Assembly (NCBI RefSeq): GCF_002797415.1
Contig: NZ_KZ454944.1
Location: 3,475,456 to 3,539,455 of the forward strand
Direction of reading: 5' to 3'
Length of the DNA stretch: 64,000 bases
Source: Bacillus alkalisoli
GTDB taxonomy: Bacteria > Bacillota > Bacilli > Bacillales > Bacillaceae_I
Shown here: one piece after another, positions 37,308 to 46,025 of the stretch
How positions within the stretch are numbered: position 1 is the first letter of the stretch
Layout: each line of letters starts with the position of its first letter
Translations under genes and position numbers: made by a program
The notes under the pieces: model-generated
Seen by the model: only the letters and a program-made list of their open reading frames with translations
The model's database searches: none
What the model was told of the DNA's origin: nothing

Positions 37308-37790
37308 TTACTTTAATAAGTCATTTATTTTATTTTCATCTTCTAAATATTTTAGGGTTAGTTTTCTGAGTTCTTCTTCACTCGAATACTCACTTAATTC
37401 TTTACCGTACCAATCTTGTAGATTTTCTTTTGTTATTTGGTATTCCTGATTTTCAAAATTAAAAGTAATCCATTCTGCATTCTGAACCAAAACGAATATG
37501 AACGTAGCATTATAAATTGCTGTTTCTTTATGCTTTTTTTCTATTTCCTCAGCTTCTATGCCTTTATAGTTTAAAATCATTCCATAAGGTTCTTCTTTTG
37601 TTTTAAGTTCAAATCCCTCTAAATTATCACCGCTTGGTAAGTTCCTAACAATGTTTCCAACTGCACTGTTTTCTCCAATATACGAACCTTTAAACTCAAA
37701 TAATTCCTTATTAGTATTATCTGCATTACAACCATTCAAGAAAGATAATATTATTAATGAAAAGAAGAAAAATCTTAATGTTTTAGTCAC
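37308..37790 (-). CDS. DUF4825-like lipoprotein
   Basis: 160 residues from GTG 37790 behind AGGGGGAATAAAGA. The signal with lipobox is 'FFFFSLIILSFLNGCNAD'. The DUF4825 pattern is visible: 'LFEFKGSYIGENSAVGNIVR', 'EPYGMILNYKGIEAEE' and 'NAEWITFNFENQEYQITKEN'. It is a membrane-anchored protein of unknown role. Related domains occur next to sensor or BlaR-like proteins, but none is adjacent here. Confidence 0.8.
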   Translation of the reverse strand: MTKTLRFFFFSLIILSFLNGCNADNTNKELFEFKGSYIGENSAVGNIVRNLPSGDNLEGFELKTKEEPYGMILNYKGIEAEEIEKKHKETAIYNATFIFVLVQNAEWITFNFENQEYQITKENLQDWYGKELSEYSSEEELRKLTLKYLEDENKINDLLK

Positions 37791-37810
37791 TCTTTATTCC
37801 CCCTAATATT

Positions 37811-37840
37811 TGAATCAATTTCATAATTACTGTTTAATTT
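37811..37840 (+). repeat. Solo end of the ~150-bp MITE-like family
   Basis: TGAATCAATTTCATAATTAC then TGTTTAATTTGTGAT. It matches the terminus of the full copies. No partner end was found. Confidence 0.55.
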
Positions 37841-38077
37841 GTGATCTTGTGTTTCGTTCCGTTGATAGATTAGGTAATTCTTCTTCTGCGAAAAAACAAA
37901 CTGCACTTGTTTCTGTACCTTCAATTGGTTGTCCTCCAACAATCTTACATTCTTTGAACTACCCACCACTTACCACTCTTACGGGTTACTTGAAGAGGGA
38001 GTTTTCTCGCCTATTTTAGATAAGATAACAATTTTACTAATTGAATAGATTATATCCCCTTTGATATTATTTGTATA

Positions 38078-38425
38078 ATGAATATATTGAATGGTTTTAA
38101 TTGGGTTTTTCGATGGAACGAGATAGGCGATATGCTCCATCTTTACGTTAATACAGACGGTGGCTTTTCCGCAAAAGCGCTTATTCATTTGATTTTTAAA
38201 GGTATTACATCTGAAGAAACGGATGTACCATGACAAGTTGGACACTGGTTTATTTATGATGAATTACAAAAAACTGCTGACGGCTTTGCGTATCGAGTAT
38301 TATTTGAATGTCCAGAAAGTCAGTTGACAATTGCCATGAGAGATTTAGAGGCTATATATTTTTATCGTCCAAAGGAATATATAAGATACAAAGATGAAGA
38401 AAAGCTTGAAGGAATGTCCAGCTGA
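38078..38425 (+). pseudogene. Hypothetical gene with an internal stop
   Basis: The frame from ATG 38078 ('MNILNGFNWVFRWNEIGDML') is open for 51 codons to TGA at 38231-38233. It then continues in the same frame 'QVGHWFIYDELQKTADGFAY' and 'RVLFECPESQLTIAMRDLEA' to TGA at 38423. Coding character on both sides of the stop suggests a recently broken 115-residue gene (TGG to TGA is plausible). The family is not recognised. Confidence 0.65.
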
Positions 38426-38482
38426 ATACGTTGCTAAGTTAAGTAAAATAATGAATGTTTATTTTTAGATAAGGATGATAAA

Positions 38483-39346
38483 ATGGAAAAATTAATTTTG
38501 GAGAAGGTTGTCGACTACTCCTCCACCTTAAATTATGTGGATGGTCAAATAACGAGAGACGGGACATTGCTACTAATTGAAAGTGATAGTAAGGAGCTAG
38601 ATTTTTTTGAACGTCCTGTACATAAACACAATTGGACCATTCAGATGATTAAAGGAGAAAGTGTAGAAACCGTTGAACTAAAAAATGTTCCTCTCATCCC
38701 GACAGAAATAGATGTATATTCAGATGGAACTTTATTGATTGTTCAAGGTCGATGTTTAAAAGAAGGGAATGCCATCGAAAGAAATGCAAGAAGATATAAT
38801 CCAAACGGGCAACTAATAGAAGCATTCACTCTAGGTGATGGTATTAGTCATATGCAAATAGACGAAACCGATACCATTTGGGTAAGTTATTTTGATGAAG
38901 GGATATTTGGAAACTTCGGTTGGGATGAACCTATCGGAAGTGCTGGCCTTAATGCCTTTACAATGAACGGTCATAAATTATGGAATGTTCGTAATGATGG
39001 AATGATTGATTGTTGTGCTTTAAATGTTTTAAGTTCAAAAGAAGTGTATTACTTCTATAATGATGATTTTCATCTTGTTCAACTTACTGAAATGAAAGAA
39101 AGCTTCCGCTACCGTGTAGAAGGTAAAGATTCGTTAGATCAATTCATTATTGACCAATCGGGTATTATTGCGCAATTAGATACATACACATTGATGCGTT
39201 ACCGATTAAATAAGACTACCATGAGAAAAAAGGAGAAACTCCAATTAGTAGATAAAGATGGAAAACAGATCAACGGTCCGGTATTTATGCGCGGAACTTT
39301 TCTTTATGCATACGGTAAGGATGGAATATATAGAAGGAGTTTATAA
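38483..39346 (+). CDS. Hypothetical beta-propeller-like protein
   Basis: 287 residues from ATG 38483 behind AAGGATGATAAA. Repeated strands of the form 'YVDGQITRDGTLLLIESD', 'EIDVYSDGTLLIVQGR', 'HMQIDETDTIWVSYFDEGIF' and 'FIIDQSGIIAQLDTYT' indicate a propeller-like fold. There is no signal peptide, so it is cytoplasmic. It is the first of a short plus-strand cluster and its stop overlaps the next small frame (TAATG). Function unknown. Confidence 0.75.
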   Translation: MEKLILEKVVDYSSTLNYVDGQITRDGTLLLIESDSKELDFFERPVHKHNWTIQMIKGESVETVELKNVPLIPTEIDVYSDGTLLIVQGRCLKEGNAIERNARRYNPNGQLIEAFTLGDGISHMQIDETDTIWVSYFDEGIFGNFGWDEPIGSAGLNAFTMNGHKLWNVRNDGMIDCCALNVLSSKEVYYFYNDDFHLVQLTEMKESFRYRVEGKDSLDQFIIDQSGIIAQLDTYTLMRYRLNKTTMRKKEKLQLVDKDGKQINGPVFMRGTFLYAYGKDGIYRRSL

Positions 39347-39453
39347 TGTCTTATGTTTTTGTTGAAAACAAGGTTGACTCTATAATAGTCGCGAGTTTAA
39401 TGGTTCCTTTCATAACTCATTCATCTATCACTAACAAGCTTTATTGCAAATAG
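39346..39453 (+). CDS. Small open reading frame coupled to the upstream gene
   Basis: 35 residues: 'MSYVFVENKVDSIIVASLMV' then 'PFITHSSITNKLYCK'. The start overlaps the preceding stop (TAATG) and AGAAGGAGTTTATA provides a strong ribosome site inside the upstream gene. It may be a real small peptide or the surviving N-terminus of a longer lost gene. Confidence 0.45.
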   Translation: MSYVFVENKVDSIIVASLMVPFITHSSITNKLYCK

Positions 39454-39478
39454 AAACAGCTTAAATGAGGTGTGCTGC

Positions 39479-40036
39479 ATGACTGATTGGTATTGGAAAG
39501 AGGCTGATGAACTAGAAAAACAAGAAAAATGGTATGAAGCAAAGAATTATATGTACTTAGAATGGAAAAATGACCAAAAAGATCTTAAGAAATTTATTAG
39601 ATTGAGCTTTTTGTGTTGGTATGTAGTTGTTGAATGGGGATGCATCGAAACAACCGACTTGCTGCATGAAGAATATGAAAATTTATTAAAAGAATTAACA
39701 ATTCACGGGTTCAGGAAGTATAGTGATCAACCTGATTTTCTTTGGACATTTGGTTACATGATTTCCATGTTCCCATATTATTTTGGAGAACATGAAGAAT
39801 GGGAAAACATAGGAAAAGAAATGCTTGCAAAGGCTTATCATTTAAGACCAAGCGATTTAATCAGTAAAATGGTCTACTTGGGAATTCTTGATAGTTCAAA
39901 ACTAGATAATGACACTGCGTATAAAAAAGCGTGTCTCGAAGTATCTCCTATACTATCATTAACGTTTAGGGGAGAAGGAGCGTTTCAACGTTATTTTAAA
40001 GAAGTTTTAGAATTTAATACTGATTACTTTAGATAA
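39479..40036 (+). CDS. Hypothetical helical protein
   Basis: 185 residues from ATG 39479 with GAGGTGTGCTGC upstream, preferred to GTG 39470. It starts 'MTDWYWKEADELEKQEKWYE', rich in Trp, Glu and Lys, and appears all-helical and TPR-like ('EKQEKWYEAKNYMYLEWKND', 'EWENIGKEMLAKAYHLRPSD'). No family is recognised. Its place after the propeller-like gene suggests a small accessory cluster, possibly immunity-type, but no toxin gene is visible. Confidence 0.7.
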   Translation: MTDWYWKEADELEKQEKWYEAKNYMYLEWKNDQKDLKKFIRLSFLCWYVVVEWGCIETTDLLHEEYENLLKELTIHGFRKYSDQPDFLWTFGYMISMFPYYFGEHEEWENIGKEMLAKAYHLRPSDLISKMVYLGILDSSKLDNDTAYKKACLEVSPILSLTFRGEGAFQRYFKEVLEFNTDYFR

Positions 40037-40361
40037 ACGAGAGACAACTTTAGGTGTAGTATCTTAGTTTTCCTAGAAATAAAGGATTGTCAATTTAATA
40101 AAAAAATCTACTTTCATTTTGGTGTAATGATGTACTTTACTTGTCCTGAAATCGGTGCCTGACCACCCGTACGATAAAGTTTTACCGACCTGGGGGACTG
40201 GCCACTTTCTCATTTTTCTTTTTTGTGATGAACTTTACTTACCTTTTTTTAACAGCCACTTTTTTAATATTTTTTAAGCTTTTAAAGGTTTAAGAATATA
40301 TTAAACGAATTCTTAATAATGTTACTATTGTGAACTTAGATATAGGAAGGTTGCGTTACAA
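40037..40361. other. Intergenic region with one hairpin repeat
   Basis: It contains the repeat at 40155-40204 and otherwise AT-rich sequence. A TTAAGCTTTTAAAGGTTTAA stretch sits upstream of the peptidase gene. No gene. Confidence 0.5.
40155..40204. repeat. CCAGACC-type hairpin repeat
   Basis: GTGCCTGACCACCCGTACGA, the shared AAAGTTTTACCGACCTGG loop, then GGGGACTGGCCAC. Confidence 0.7.
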
Positions 40362-41999
40362 ATGGAAACATTACAAACATTTCTTAAAGATATGAATGAC
40401 CAAATGCAAGTTTTTTACAAAGATGCTTGTCAGTCAAGCTGGATGGCCCAAACAACTGGAGATTCTGAATGGGCTGCTAAATTAAGTGAAGCAGACACTC
40501 GGTACAATTTTTTATTTTCTTCAAAAGATACATACGAAAAAGTAAAACAATTCCTAGCAACTGAAAACGTAACGGAGATTGAAAAACGCCAACTTCAACT
40601 TCTACTAAACGAAATGAAAGGTAACCAACTCCCTGAAGAAACCATCGCTGATTTAGCAAAACGCTCTTCAAAACTAAATTTATTATTTAACACCCATTCG
40701 CCTGAAGTGGATGGCAAAAAATATTCTGCCAATGATATTCGAGAGGTTTTGGTTAATAGTGATGACCAAGAATTACGGAAAAAAGTATGGTTTGCTAGTA
40801 AGGATGTTGGGAAAGTCGTAGAAAAAGACCTGCTTGAGCTTGTAAAGAAGCGCAATGAAGCAGCACAACTACTGGGGTTTAATAACCATCATCAAATGGG
40901 CTTTGCTCTTCAAGAACTGGACCGTGACGAGGTATTCGCTATCTTCAACGAACTTATTGCGCAATCCGATGAAGCGTATCGCGCGATGAAGAAAGAACTA
41001 GATGAGCGTTTAGCAACTAAATTTGGAATTAATCCAGAGGATATTCGTCCATGGCATTATGTCGATCCATTTTTCCAAGAGGCACCACCATCTGATTCAA
41101 CCAATCTAGACCCTTTTTATCAAGGGAAGGATATTGTCCAAATTACAACTGATACGTTTAGTTCCATGGGAATCGAAATTGATGACCTATATGAGAAAAG
41201 CGATTTGTTCCCTAGAGAAAAGAAAAACCCAACAGCCTTTTGCACGGATATTGACCGCGAAGGTGACGTTCGGGTCCTTTGTAATTTAACGGAAGATGCG
41301 TATTGGATGGAAACGAACCTACATGAATTTGGACATGCAGCTTATTTCAAATATGTAGACTCTAGCCTTCCATTTGGATTACGTACAGTAAGTCATACGT
41401 TAACAACTGAAGCGATCGCGATGTTATTTGGAAAAATGGGCAAAGACCCACGTTGGCTAAAACGCTTTTTACAAGTGGATGAAGCAACCGTAAATAGACT
41501 TGCTCCTGAATTAGAAAAGTTCCAACAGTTACAAATGCTTATTGCAGCAAGATGGATTATTACTTTTGTATTTTTTGAAAAAGAACTGTACGAAAATCCC
41601 GATCAAGATCTAAACGCTTTATGGTGGAAAACAGTAGAGGAAATTCAGCTAGTCACTCCTCCTGATGAAACGGATAACCCAGATTGGGCTGCAAAAATTC
41701 ATTTTACATTAGCACCTGTTTACTACCAAAATTATCTGCTTGGAGAATTAATGGCCGCACAACTTCTTCGTCATATTGAAACGGAGGTTTCCCCTGAATT
41801 TTTCACAAAAGAAACGGGAGAAATGCTCATCCATCAATTCTTCAAACCAGCTGCACTTTATGACTGGAATGAAAAAATTAGCCGTGTAACGGGTGAAAAA
41901 TTAAACCCTGCTCACTTTGTTGATGTTTATTGTAAGTTCATTATTGATTTTTTCATAAGTGGAAATGAACTTGATAGGCCGTATCAAGTTCATTATTGA
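40362..41999 (+). CDS. M3/M2-like zinc metallopeptidase
   Basis: 545 residues from ATG 40362. The zinc-binding HExxH is in 'TNLHEFGHAAYFKYVD', and the third ligand is probably the Glu of 'TTEAIAMLFGKMG', an arrangement closer to M2 (ACE-like) than to classic PepF. Other conserved stretches are 'PWHYVDPFFQEAPP' and 'AARWIITFVFFEKELYENPD'. There is no signal peptide, so it is a cytoplasmic oligopeptidase. The last ~17 residues are encoded by the first copy of a 52-bp tandem repeat, so the native C-terminus may have been altered. Confidence 0.85.
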   Translation: METLQTFLKDMNDQMQVFYKDACQSSWMAQTTGDSEWAAKLSEADTRYNFLFSSKDTYEKVKQFLATENVTEIEKRQLQLLLNEMKGNQLPEETIADLAKRSSKLNLLFNTHSPEVDGKKYSANDIREVLVNSDDQELRKKVWFASKDVGKVVEKDLLELVKKRNEAAQLLGFNNHHQMGFALQELDRDEVFAIFNELIAQSDEAYRAMKKELDERLATKFGINPEDIRPWHYVDPFFQEAPPSDSTNLDPFYQGKDIVQITTDTFSSMGIEIDDLYEKSDLFPREKKNPTAFCTDIDREGDVRVLCNLTEDAYWMETNLHEFGHAAYFKYVDSSLPFGLRTVSHTLTTEAIAMLFGKMGKDPRWLKRFLQVDEATVNRLAPELEKFQQLQMLIAARWIITFVFFEKELYENPDQDLNALWWKTVEEIQLVTPPDETDNPDWAAKIHFTLAPVYYQNYLLGELMAAQLLRHIETEVSPEFFTKETGEMLIHQFFKPAALYDWNEKISRVTGEKLNPAHFVDVYCKFIIDFFISGNELDRPYQVHY

Positions 42000-42030
42000 C
42001 TTTATCATAGGTGGAAACGAACTTGAGAAG
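41934..42030. repeat. 52-bp tandem repeat, first pair
   Basis: Unit AAGTTCATTATTGA...AATGAACTTGA-AGGCCGTATC at 41934-41985, and a truncated copy at 41986-42030. AAGTTCATT/AATGAAC arms make each unit a potential hairpin. Copy 1 lies inside the peptidase coding sequence. Confidence 0.8.
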
Positions 42031-42045
42031 TTTTTAACTTGGAAT

Positions 42046-42095
42046 AAGACCAGACCCCCACTCCGAAAATACTTATAGTAGAGGGGTCTGGTCTT
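42046..42095. repeat. CCAGACC-type hairpin repeat
   Basis: AAGACCAGACCCCCACTC ... GAGGGGTCTGGTCTT. It probably also terminates the peptidase transcript. Confidence 0.8.
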
Positions 42096-42119
42096 TAACT
42101 TAACTTAACTTTTCACTTG

Positions 42120-42360
42120 AGATTTCAGAGAACTGGTAGTAAAACTTAATAAGATCCAACAATTAAGTATTGTTATTTCTTTTATTATCATTACAACAAT
42201 TGCGGGGGTTAGTATCTACTATAGTAATCCAATTTTAACGGAACATCTTCAAAATATAGTTTTAATAAGTCTTATCCGTTTAATGATCATTCTCGTTACC
42301 CTGTGGCTGGCTGTTTTTGCTTTAAATTATATAGTAAAAAGAATTACAAAGGGCATTTGA
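42120..42360 (+). pseudogene. Fragment of a two-helix membrane protein
   Basis: An open frame without a start codon encodes 'ELVVKLNKIQQLSIVISFII' then 'ITTIAGVSIYYSNPILTEHL' and a second hydrophobic stretch 'ISLIRLMIILVTLWLAVFAL'. It ends 'KRITKGI' at TGA 42358-42360, which is the first triplet of the MITE-like element. It is probably the remains of a gene cut by that insertion and by loss of its 5' end. Confidence 0.5.
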
Positions 42361-42507
42361 TTCCGTTTCATAATGTATGACTACTATACGAAAAACGAAT
42401 AATAGCACAGAAATCTGTATATATTCGCCTTAAAACGAACATATTATTGTGCATTATACTAAAAAGTTCGTTTTCATTAAACGAACCGTAATTAAGAAAT
42501 TGATTCA
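42358..42507. repeat. MITE-like element, full-length copy
   Basis: 150 bp. Left end TGATTCCGTTTCATAATG, right end (reversed) TGAATCAATTTCTTAATT. The interior shares TATACGAAAAACGAAT and AGTTCGTTTTCATTAAAC with the copy at 18793-18945. No open reading frame. Confidence 0.78.
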
Positions 42508-42525
42508 TTTATTAAAGACCTTATC

Positions 42526-42629
42526 AAGTTCATTTTAGACTTATTCTTTAGTAGAAATGAACTTGAGAGGGCGTATCAAGTTCATTATTGACTTTTTTAT
42601 AGGTGGAAATGAACTCGAGAGGCCGTATC
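42526..42629. repeat. 52-bp tandem repeat, second pair
   Basis: Two adjacent 52-bp units at 42526-42577 and 42578-42629, homologous to the pair at 41934. The intervening ~500 bp hold a hairpin repeat, a gene fragment and a MITE-like element. Confidence 0.8.
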
Positions 42630-42692
42630 ATGTTTTATTATTAAACCAAAAACTAAGCCAACGCACAAAATTGTTGAAAATATCTCATTCAT
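42597..42692 (-). CDS. Possible small hydrophobic peptide
   Basis: 31 residues from ATG 42692 with GGGGGAG five bases upstream: 'MNEIFSTILCVGLVFGLIIK' then 'HDTASRVHFHL'. One membrane segment. The last residues are encoded by the 52-bp repeat, so this may be a truncated gene. It could be a small membrane toxin-like peptide, but nothing else supports that. Confidence 0.35.
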   Translation of the reverse strand: MNEIFSTILCVGLVFGLIIKHDTASRVHFHL

Positions 42693-42828
42693 GTGACTCC
42701 CCCTAATTCCACTTTCTATGCAAACTATATATATCCATTCACTTTGTAACTTCCTATAATACCAACATTAAAGACTATAGCTATACTATATAGTATACTA
42801 TTTTTACCAACTATTTTGAGGTGATTTT

Positions 42829-42932
42829 ATGCGAATATTTCAAAAGAAGCTAAAGAAGCTTTATTAACAAATAACCTCCTCCCTATTCATGAATCGGACC
42901 ATGAATGGGAATTTTCACAACCTAAACATTAA
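42829..42932 (+). pseudogene. Frameshifted copy of the small gene at 46725
   Basis: The upstream sequence TATAGTATACTATTTTTACC and the ribosome site are nearly identical to those at 46681-46724. ATG 42829 is followed by a one-base deletion relative to the other copy. Repaired, the product reads 'NISKEAKEALLTNNLLPIHE' then 'SDHEWEFSQPKH', homologous to 'MWNISKETKREFATCNLLPI'. Confidence 0.65.
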
Positions 42933-42962
42933 AAAGCCGAACCTTCTATACATGGTTCGGCC
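42930..42962 (-). terminator. Intrinsic terminator of the YihY gene
   Basis: Minus strand: GCCGAACC, a ten-base loop, GGTTCGGC, then TTTTTAATG. Confidence 0.85.
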
Positions 42963-42969
42963 TGTTACT

Positions 42970-43827
42970 TTATTGAATACTTGTTTTATCTATATTCTTT
43001 ACATGTACTTGAATACGCTTTTTACGATATAGAATAGCATTTAATTCTGCTCCAACTACTAGAATGATACCGATAAGATAGAACCATAACATGAGCATAA
43101 ACACTCCGCCTAGGCTTCCATATGTTTCTGAATAATTGGCAAAGTTACTAATGTAGTAAGAAAAACCTAAAGAAGTTAACTGCCATGCAACAGTCGCAAA
43201 CACTGCTCCTGGTATAGCTGTTTTAAAAGGTAATTTTATATTTGGTGCAAAATGATAAAGAGCAGAGATTATTGTGACAATGATGATGAGACTTACAACC
43301 CATCTTAACACTCTTACCATCATTTCTACTTCGTTTGTCATATACACTAGAGAACCAATAGTAGTTATTAATAGATCGCCAAAAACAGGAAGTACTAATG
43401 CTACTAATAACGCAATGATTATTCCAAATGTTAATCCTATGGATAATAACCTTTTCTTAATAAAAGAACGGTTATCCTTTACGTTATACGCCACATTCTG
43501 TGCAGTAATAAATGCATTCATACCATTTGAAGCAGACCATATGGTTCCAATAATACCCACCGTAAGTAACCCACCATTAGGCTCTGTTAATATACTAATA
43601 ATTTGTTCCTCAAACACTGCCACCGTAGCACTTGGCATCACACTCTCTATTACTTCCATAGCCTGTGTAGGGTTAATATTTAGGTACGGTAAAATAGCAA
43701 AAATTAATACAATCATTGGCACAAAACTTAAAATATAATAGTATGCTTGCGCCGCTGCAAGTAAAGGTACATCGTCATTAGAAAACTCCTTTATCATTGC
43801 TTTACCATATGAAATTATCTTTTTCAT
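42970..43827 (-). CDS. YihY/BrkB-family inner-membrane protein
   Basis: 285 residues from ATG 43827. Six hydrophobic segments and the family motifs 'ALAAAQAYYYILSFVPMIVL'-like start ('PLLAAAQAYYYILSFVPM'), 'GIIGTIWSASNGMNAFI', 'PGAVFATVAWQLTSLGFSYY' and 'YGSLGGVFMLMLWFYLIGII'. The YihY/UPF0761 family was once annotated as ribonuclease BN but is a membrane protein of unclear function. It has its own terminator and stands alone. Confidence 0.9.
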   Translation of the reverse strand: MKKIISYGKAMIKEFSNDDVPLLAAAQAYYYILSFVPMIVLIFAILPYLNINPTQAMEVIESVMPSATVAVFEEQIISILTEPNGGLLTVGIIGTIWSASNGMNAFITAQNVAYNVKDNRSFIKKRLLSIGLTFGIIIALLVALVLPVFGDLLITTIGSLVYMTNEVEMMVRVLRWVVSLIIIVTIISALYHFAPNIKLPFKTAIPGAVFATVAWQLTSLGFSYYISNFANYSETYGSLGGVFMLMLWFYLIGIILVVGAELNAILYRKKRIQVHVKNIDKTSIQ

Positions 43828-43940
43828 ATAATTCCTCCCAAATACAATCTTTTTTCCTTTTATATTCCCTATTCTTTTCTACTGAATCTCTTTTTTTGAA
43901 AAGGACTCTGTCACATCCAAATGGGAAAAAGAAAAAAAGG

Positions 43941-43987
43941 ACCAGACCCCCAATACGGTAAAGTTTTACCGAACTGAGGGTCTGGCA
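43941..43987. repeat. CCAGACC-type hairpin repeat
   Basis: ACCAGACCCCCAATACGG, the AAAGTTTTACCGAACTGA loop, GGGTCTGGC. Confidence 0.8.
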
Positions 43988-44006
43988 CTATAGCTGTCCC
44001 TCCTTT

Positions 44007-46025
44007 TTACGGGTTGTGGACATCTCTTACGATGGCGATTAGGAGCCATTGGTTGTCAGTTTGTTCGTAGACAAATCGTAGTGCTTGCCAGTAATATTCA
44101 CCATATTCGCCTTCAGGTGGTGGAGAAAAGTAGTCTACATACACTGCATCTGGGTAGTTTTCATGGATGGTGTTTCTAACGCCACCACTTACATACGCTT
44201 GTTTGTTGAAAGTGACAACAGCGTAATCTAACACTTCCTTTGAATACTGATGCTTGAGTAGTATTTCCTTTACATAATTATTTGGTGAATATTCATGCCC
44301 TCTATCAGCATTATCATAGCCCCAAACATACGATGTATTATCATTTCCTAAATTAGCAACCTCAGACTTTGTAAACGTCAATTCGCCGCTATCAAAGCTT
44401 CCCAAGCTAGCATAGAAGGAGAATGTTAACCCTTTCTCTTCGTGCACATGCGTTGCGATGCCTTCCCAATTAAGATCCTCCAAATCTTTGAAAAGCGCCG
44501 CAGTCTTTTCTGTTAGTGTTAGCTCATCTTGTAACGAAGCTCCTATAGCGTCTTTTCGCTTCCAGGGTTCCTCCGTACTTTCTAACCAGTAACACCACGC
44601 GCTAAAGCTGCCATCAAATTGAAAGTAGATTTGTTCAATTTGCGGAAACTTCTCAAACGTTGCAGCTTTCAATACTTCGAATAACTGCTGCGCTTGTGCA
44701 TTTGCCGGGCTAGGTGCGAGAAAATCTTTAAAATCAATCACTACCGTTCCGTTTTCATCGATCGCTACTCCATTTAACGATTGCTCGTTACCATACTCTA
44801 ATAATCCATCGATAAATATCTTATTTATTTCCGCTTCTAATTGTGGGAACGGACTACCAAATGTTTCATAGTCAAAACCATTATCCACTTCTGCGAGCTG
44901 CTCCTTGGCGAAGCTTTCATATTTTTCTCCAAGCGTTATTTCATATAAGGCAACATGTTCTTTTTCTGGAATAAGAAGATAAATAGAATCCCCATCCGTT
45001 TTCAAAAATTTCTGTGGCAATTGCGGAGTTTCCATAAATTTTTCTTCCGGAATACGTATTCCTCCAACAATACTTCCTTCTCGGTCAAGCGCATACACGT
45101 GCGTTTCCGAAATAGATTCCATCACTGGTGGCTTTACAGTTTGCGTATACAAAACATGCTCTTCTCTTAAATCAAGAACCGCTCGTTCTGCTAACCCTAA
45201 TTCTGAAAACAGCGTAATCTCCTCCATTTTCCCTCCTTTTAAAATTTGCAACGTAGATTCCTTACGATTCACTTGTTCTAGTTGAAATGGAAGTTCTTCA
45301 CGATTCATGAACTCGTTAGTTTCTAAACTGAAAAACCGTTCCTGTCTTTGACTGACAATAATTTGATTATTTTCTAATTCTAATAATGAATCAGGAAAAA
45401 ACGAATATACGCCTGAGAGTAAATGCGTTTCAATCAGATCTCCATTTTCACTATATTGATAAACTAAGTTTCTTTCGGTATAGAGAATATAGATATCCCC
45501 ATTTTCGGACACTAAAATATCGTCTAAACCAACAGGTTTCAATCCGCTCTGTTGAATAGAAAATGAAGTAGTTTCTCCTTCCGCACTTTTTATAACTACT
45601 TGAGATCTTGCCTCATCTAAAAGATAAACGATCCCATCTTTCACATCGAAACCAGCCACACTAACCGGTAACGTATCTTTCATTCCTTCAAAATATAAGC
45701 CAACTTGACCTTCTTCATTTCCATAAGCAAACGTGTCGACCAATGTAAGCTTGGAAGTTTCTAGGATAGGAAATGCTTTTCCTATCTCCTCTGCTTCTTC
45801 GTTACTAAAGTTAGTAGATAATATAAAAATAGTAAAAATGAGAAGGACAGAAGCAGTGGCGAAAAACGGATAGAAGTTTAGGTTGAACTTTTTCTTCGTT
45901 TTTTCTCGTTGTATTCGTTGATGTAGCTCTTGAACAAACGCACTATTTGGTTCAAGCTCTGGACGTTGCTTTATTGGCTGAAGTAGTTGTTTAGCTTCTT
46001 GAAGCTGTTGTTCTATCTTTTTCAT
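44007..46025 (-). CDS. Large anti-sigma-like membrane protein with extracellular beta-propeller
   Basis: 672 residues. The start overlaps the end of the ECF sigma gene by 35 bases, so the two are coupled. Residues 1-45 are cytoplasmic and charged ('QLQEAKQLLQPIKQRPELEP'), then one membrane helix ('YPFFATASVLLIFTIFILST'). The outer part starts with propeller-like strands ('VSVAGFDVKDGIVYLLDEAR', 'LVSENGDIYILYTERNLVYQ') and ends with a GerMN-like/alpha-beta region ('NGVAIDENGTVVIDFKDF', 'GVRNTIHENYPDAVYVDYFS'). The topology fits an anti-sigma factor that senses an outside signal. That role is inferred from gene context. Confidence 0.75.
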   Translation of the reverse strand: MKKIEQQLQEAKQLLQPIKQRPELEPNSAFVQELHQRIQREKTKKKFNLNFYPFFATASVLLIFTIFILSTNFSNEEAEEIGKAFPILETSKLTLVDTFAYGNEEGQVGLYFEGMKDTLPVSVAGFDVKDGIVYLLDEARSQVVIKSAEGETTSFSIQQSGLKPVGLDDILVSENGDIYILYTERNLVYQYSENGDLIETHLLSGVYSFFPDSLLELENNQIIVSQRQERFFSLETNEFMNREELPFQLEQVNRKESTLQILKGGKMEEITLFSELGLAERAVLDLREEHVLYTQTVKPPVMESISETHVYALDREGSIVGGIRIPEEKFMETPQLPQKFLKTDGDSIYLLIPEKEHVALYEITLGEKYESFAKEQLAEVDNGFDYETFGSPFPQLEAEINKIFIDGLLEYGNEQSLNGVAIDENGTVVIDFKDFLAPSPANAQAQQLFEVLKAATFEKFPQIEQIYFQFDGSFSAWCYWLESTEEPWKRKDAIGASLQDELTLTEKTAALFKDLEDLNWEGIATHVHEEKGLTFSFYASLGSFDSGELTFTKSEVANLGNDNTSYVWGYDNADRGHEYSPNNYVKEILLKHQYSKEVLDYAVVTFNKQAYVSGGVRNTIHENYPDAVYVDYFSPPPEGEYGEYYWQALRFVYEQTDNQWLLIAIVRDVHNP

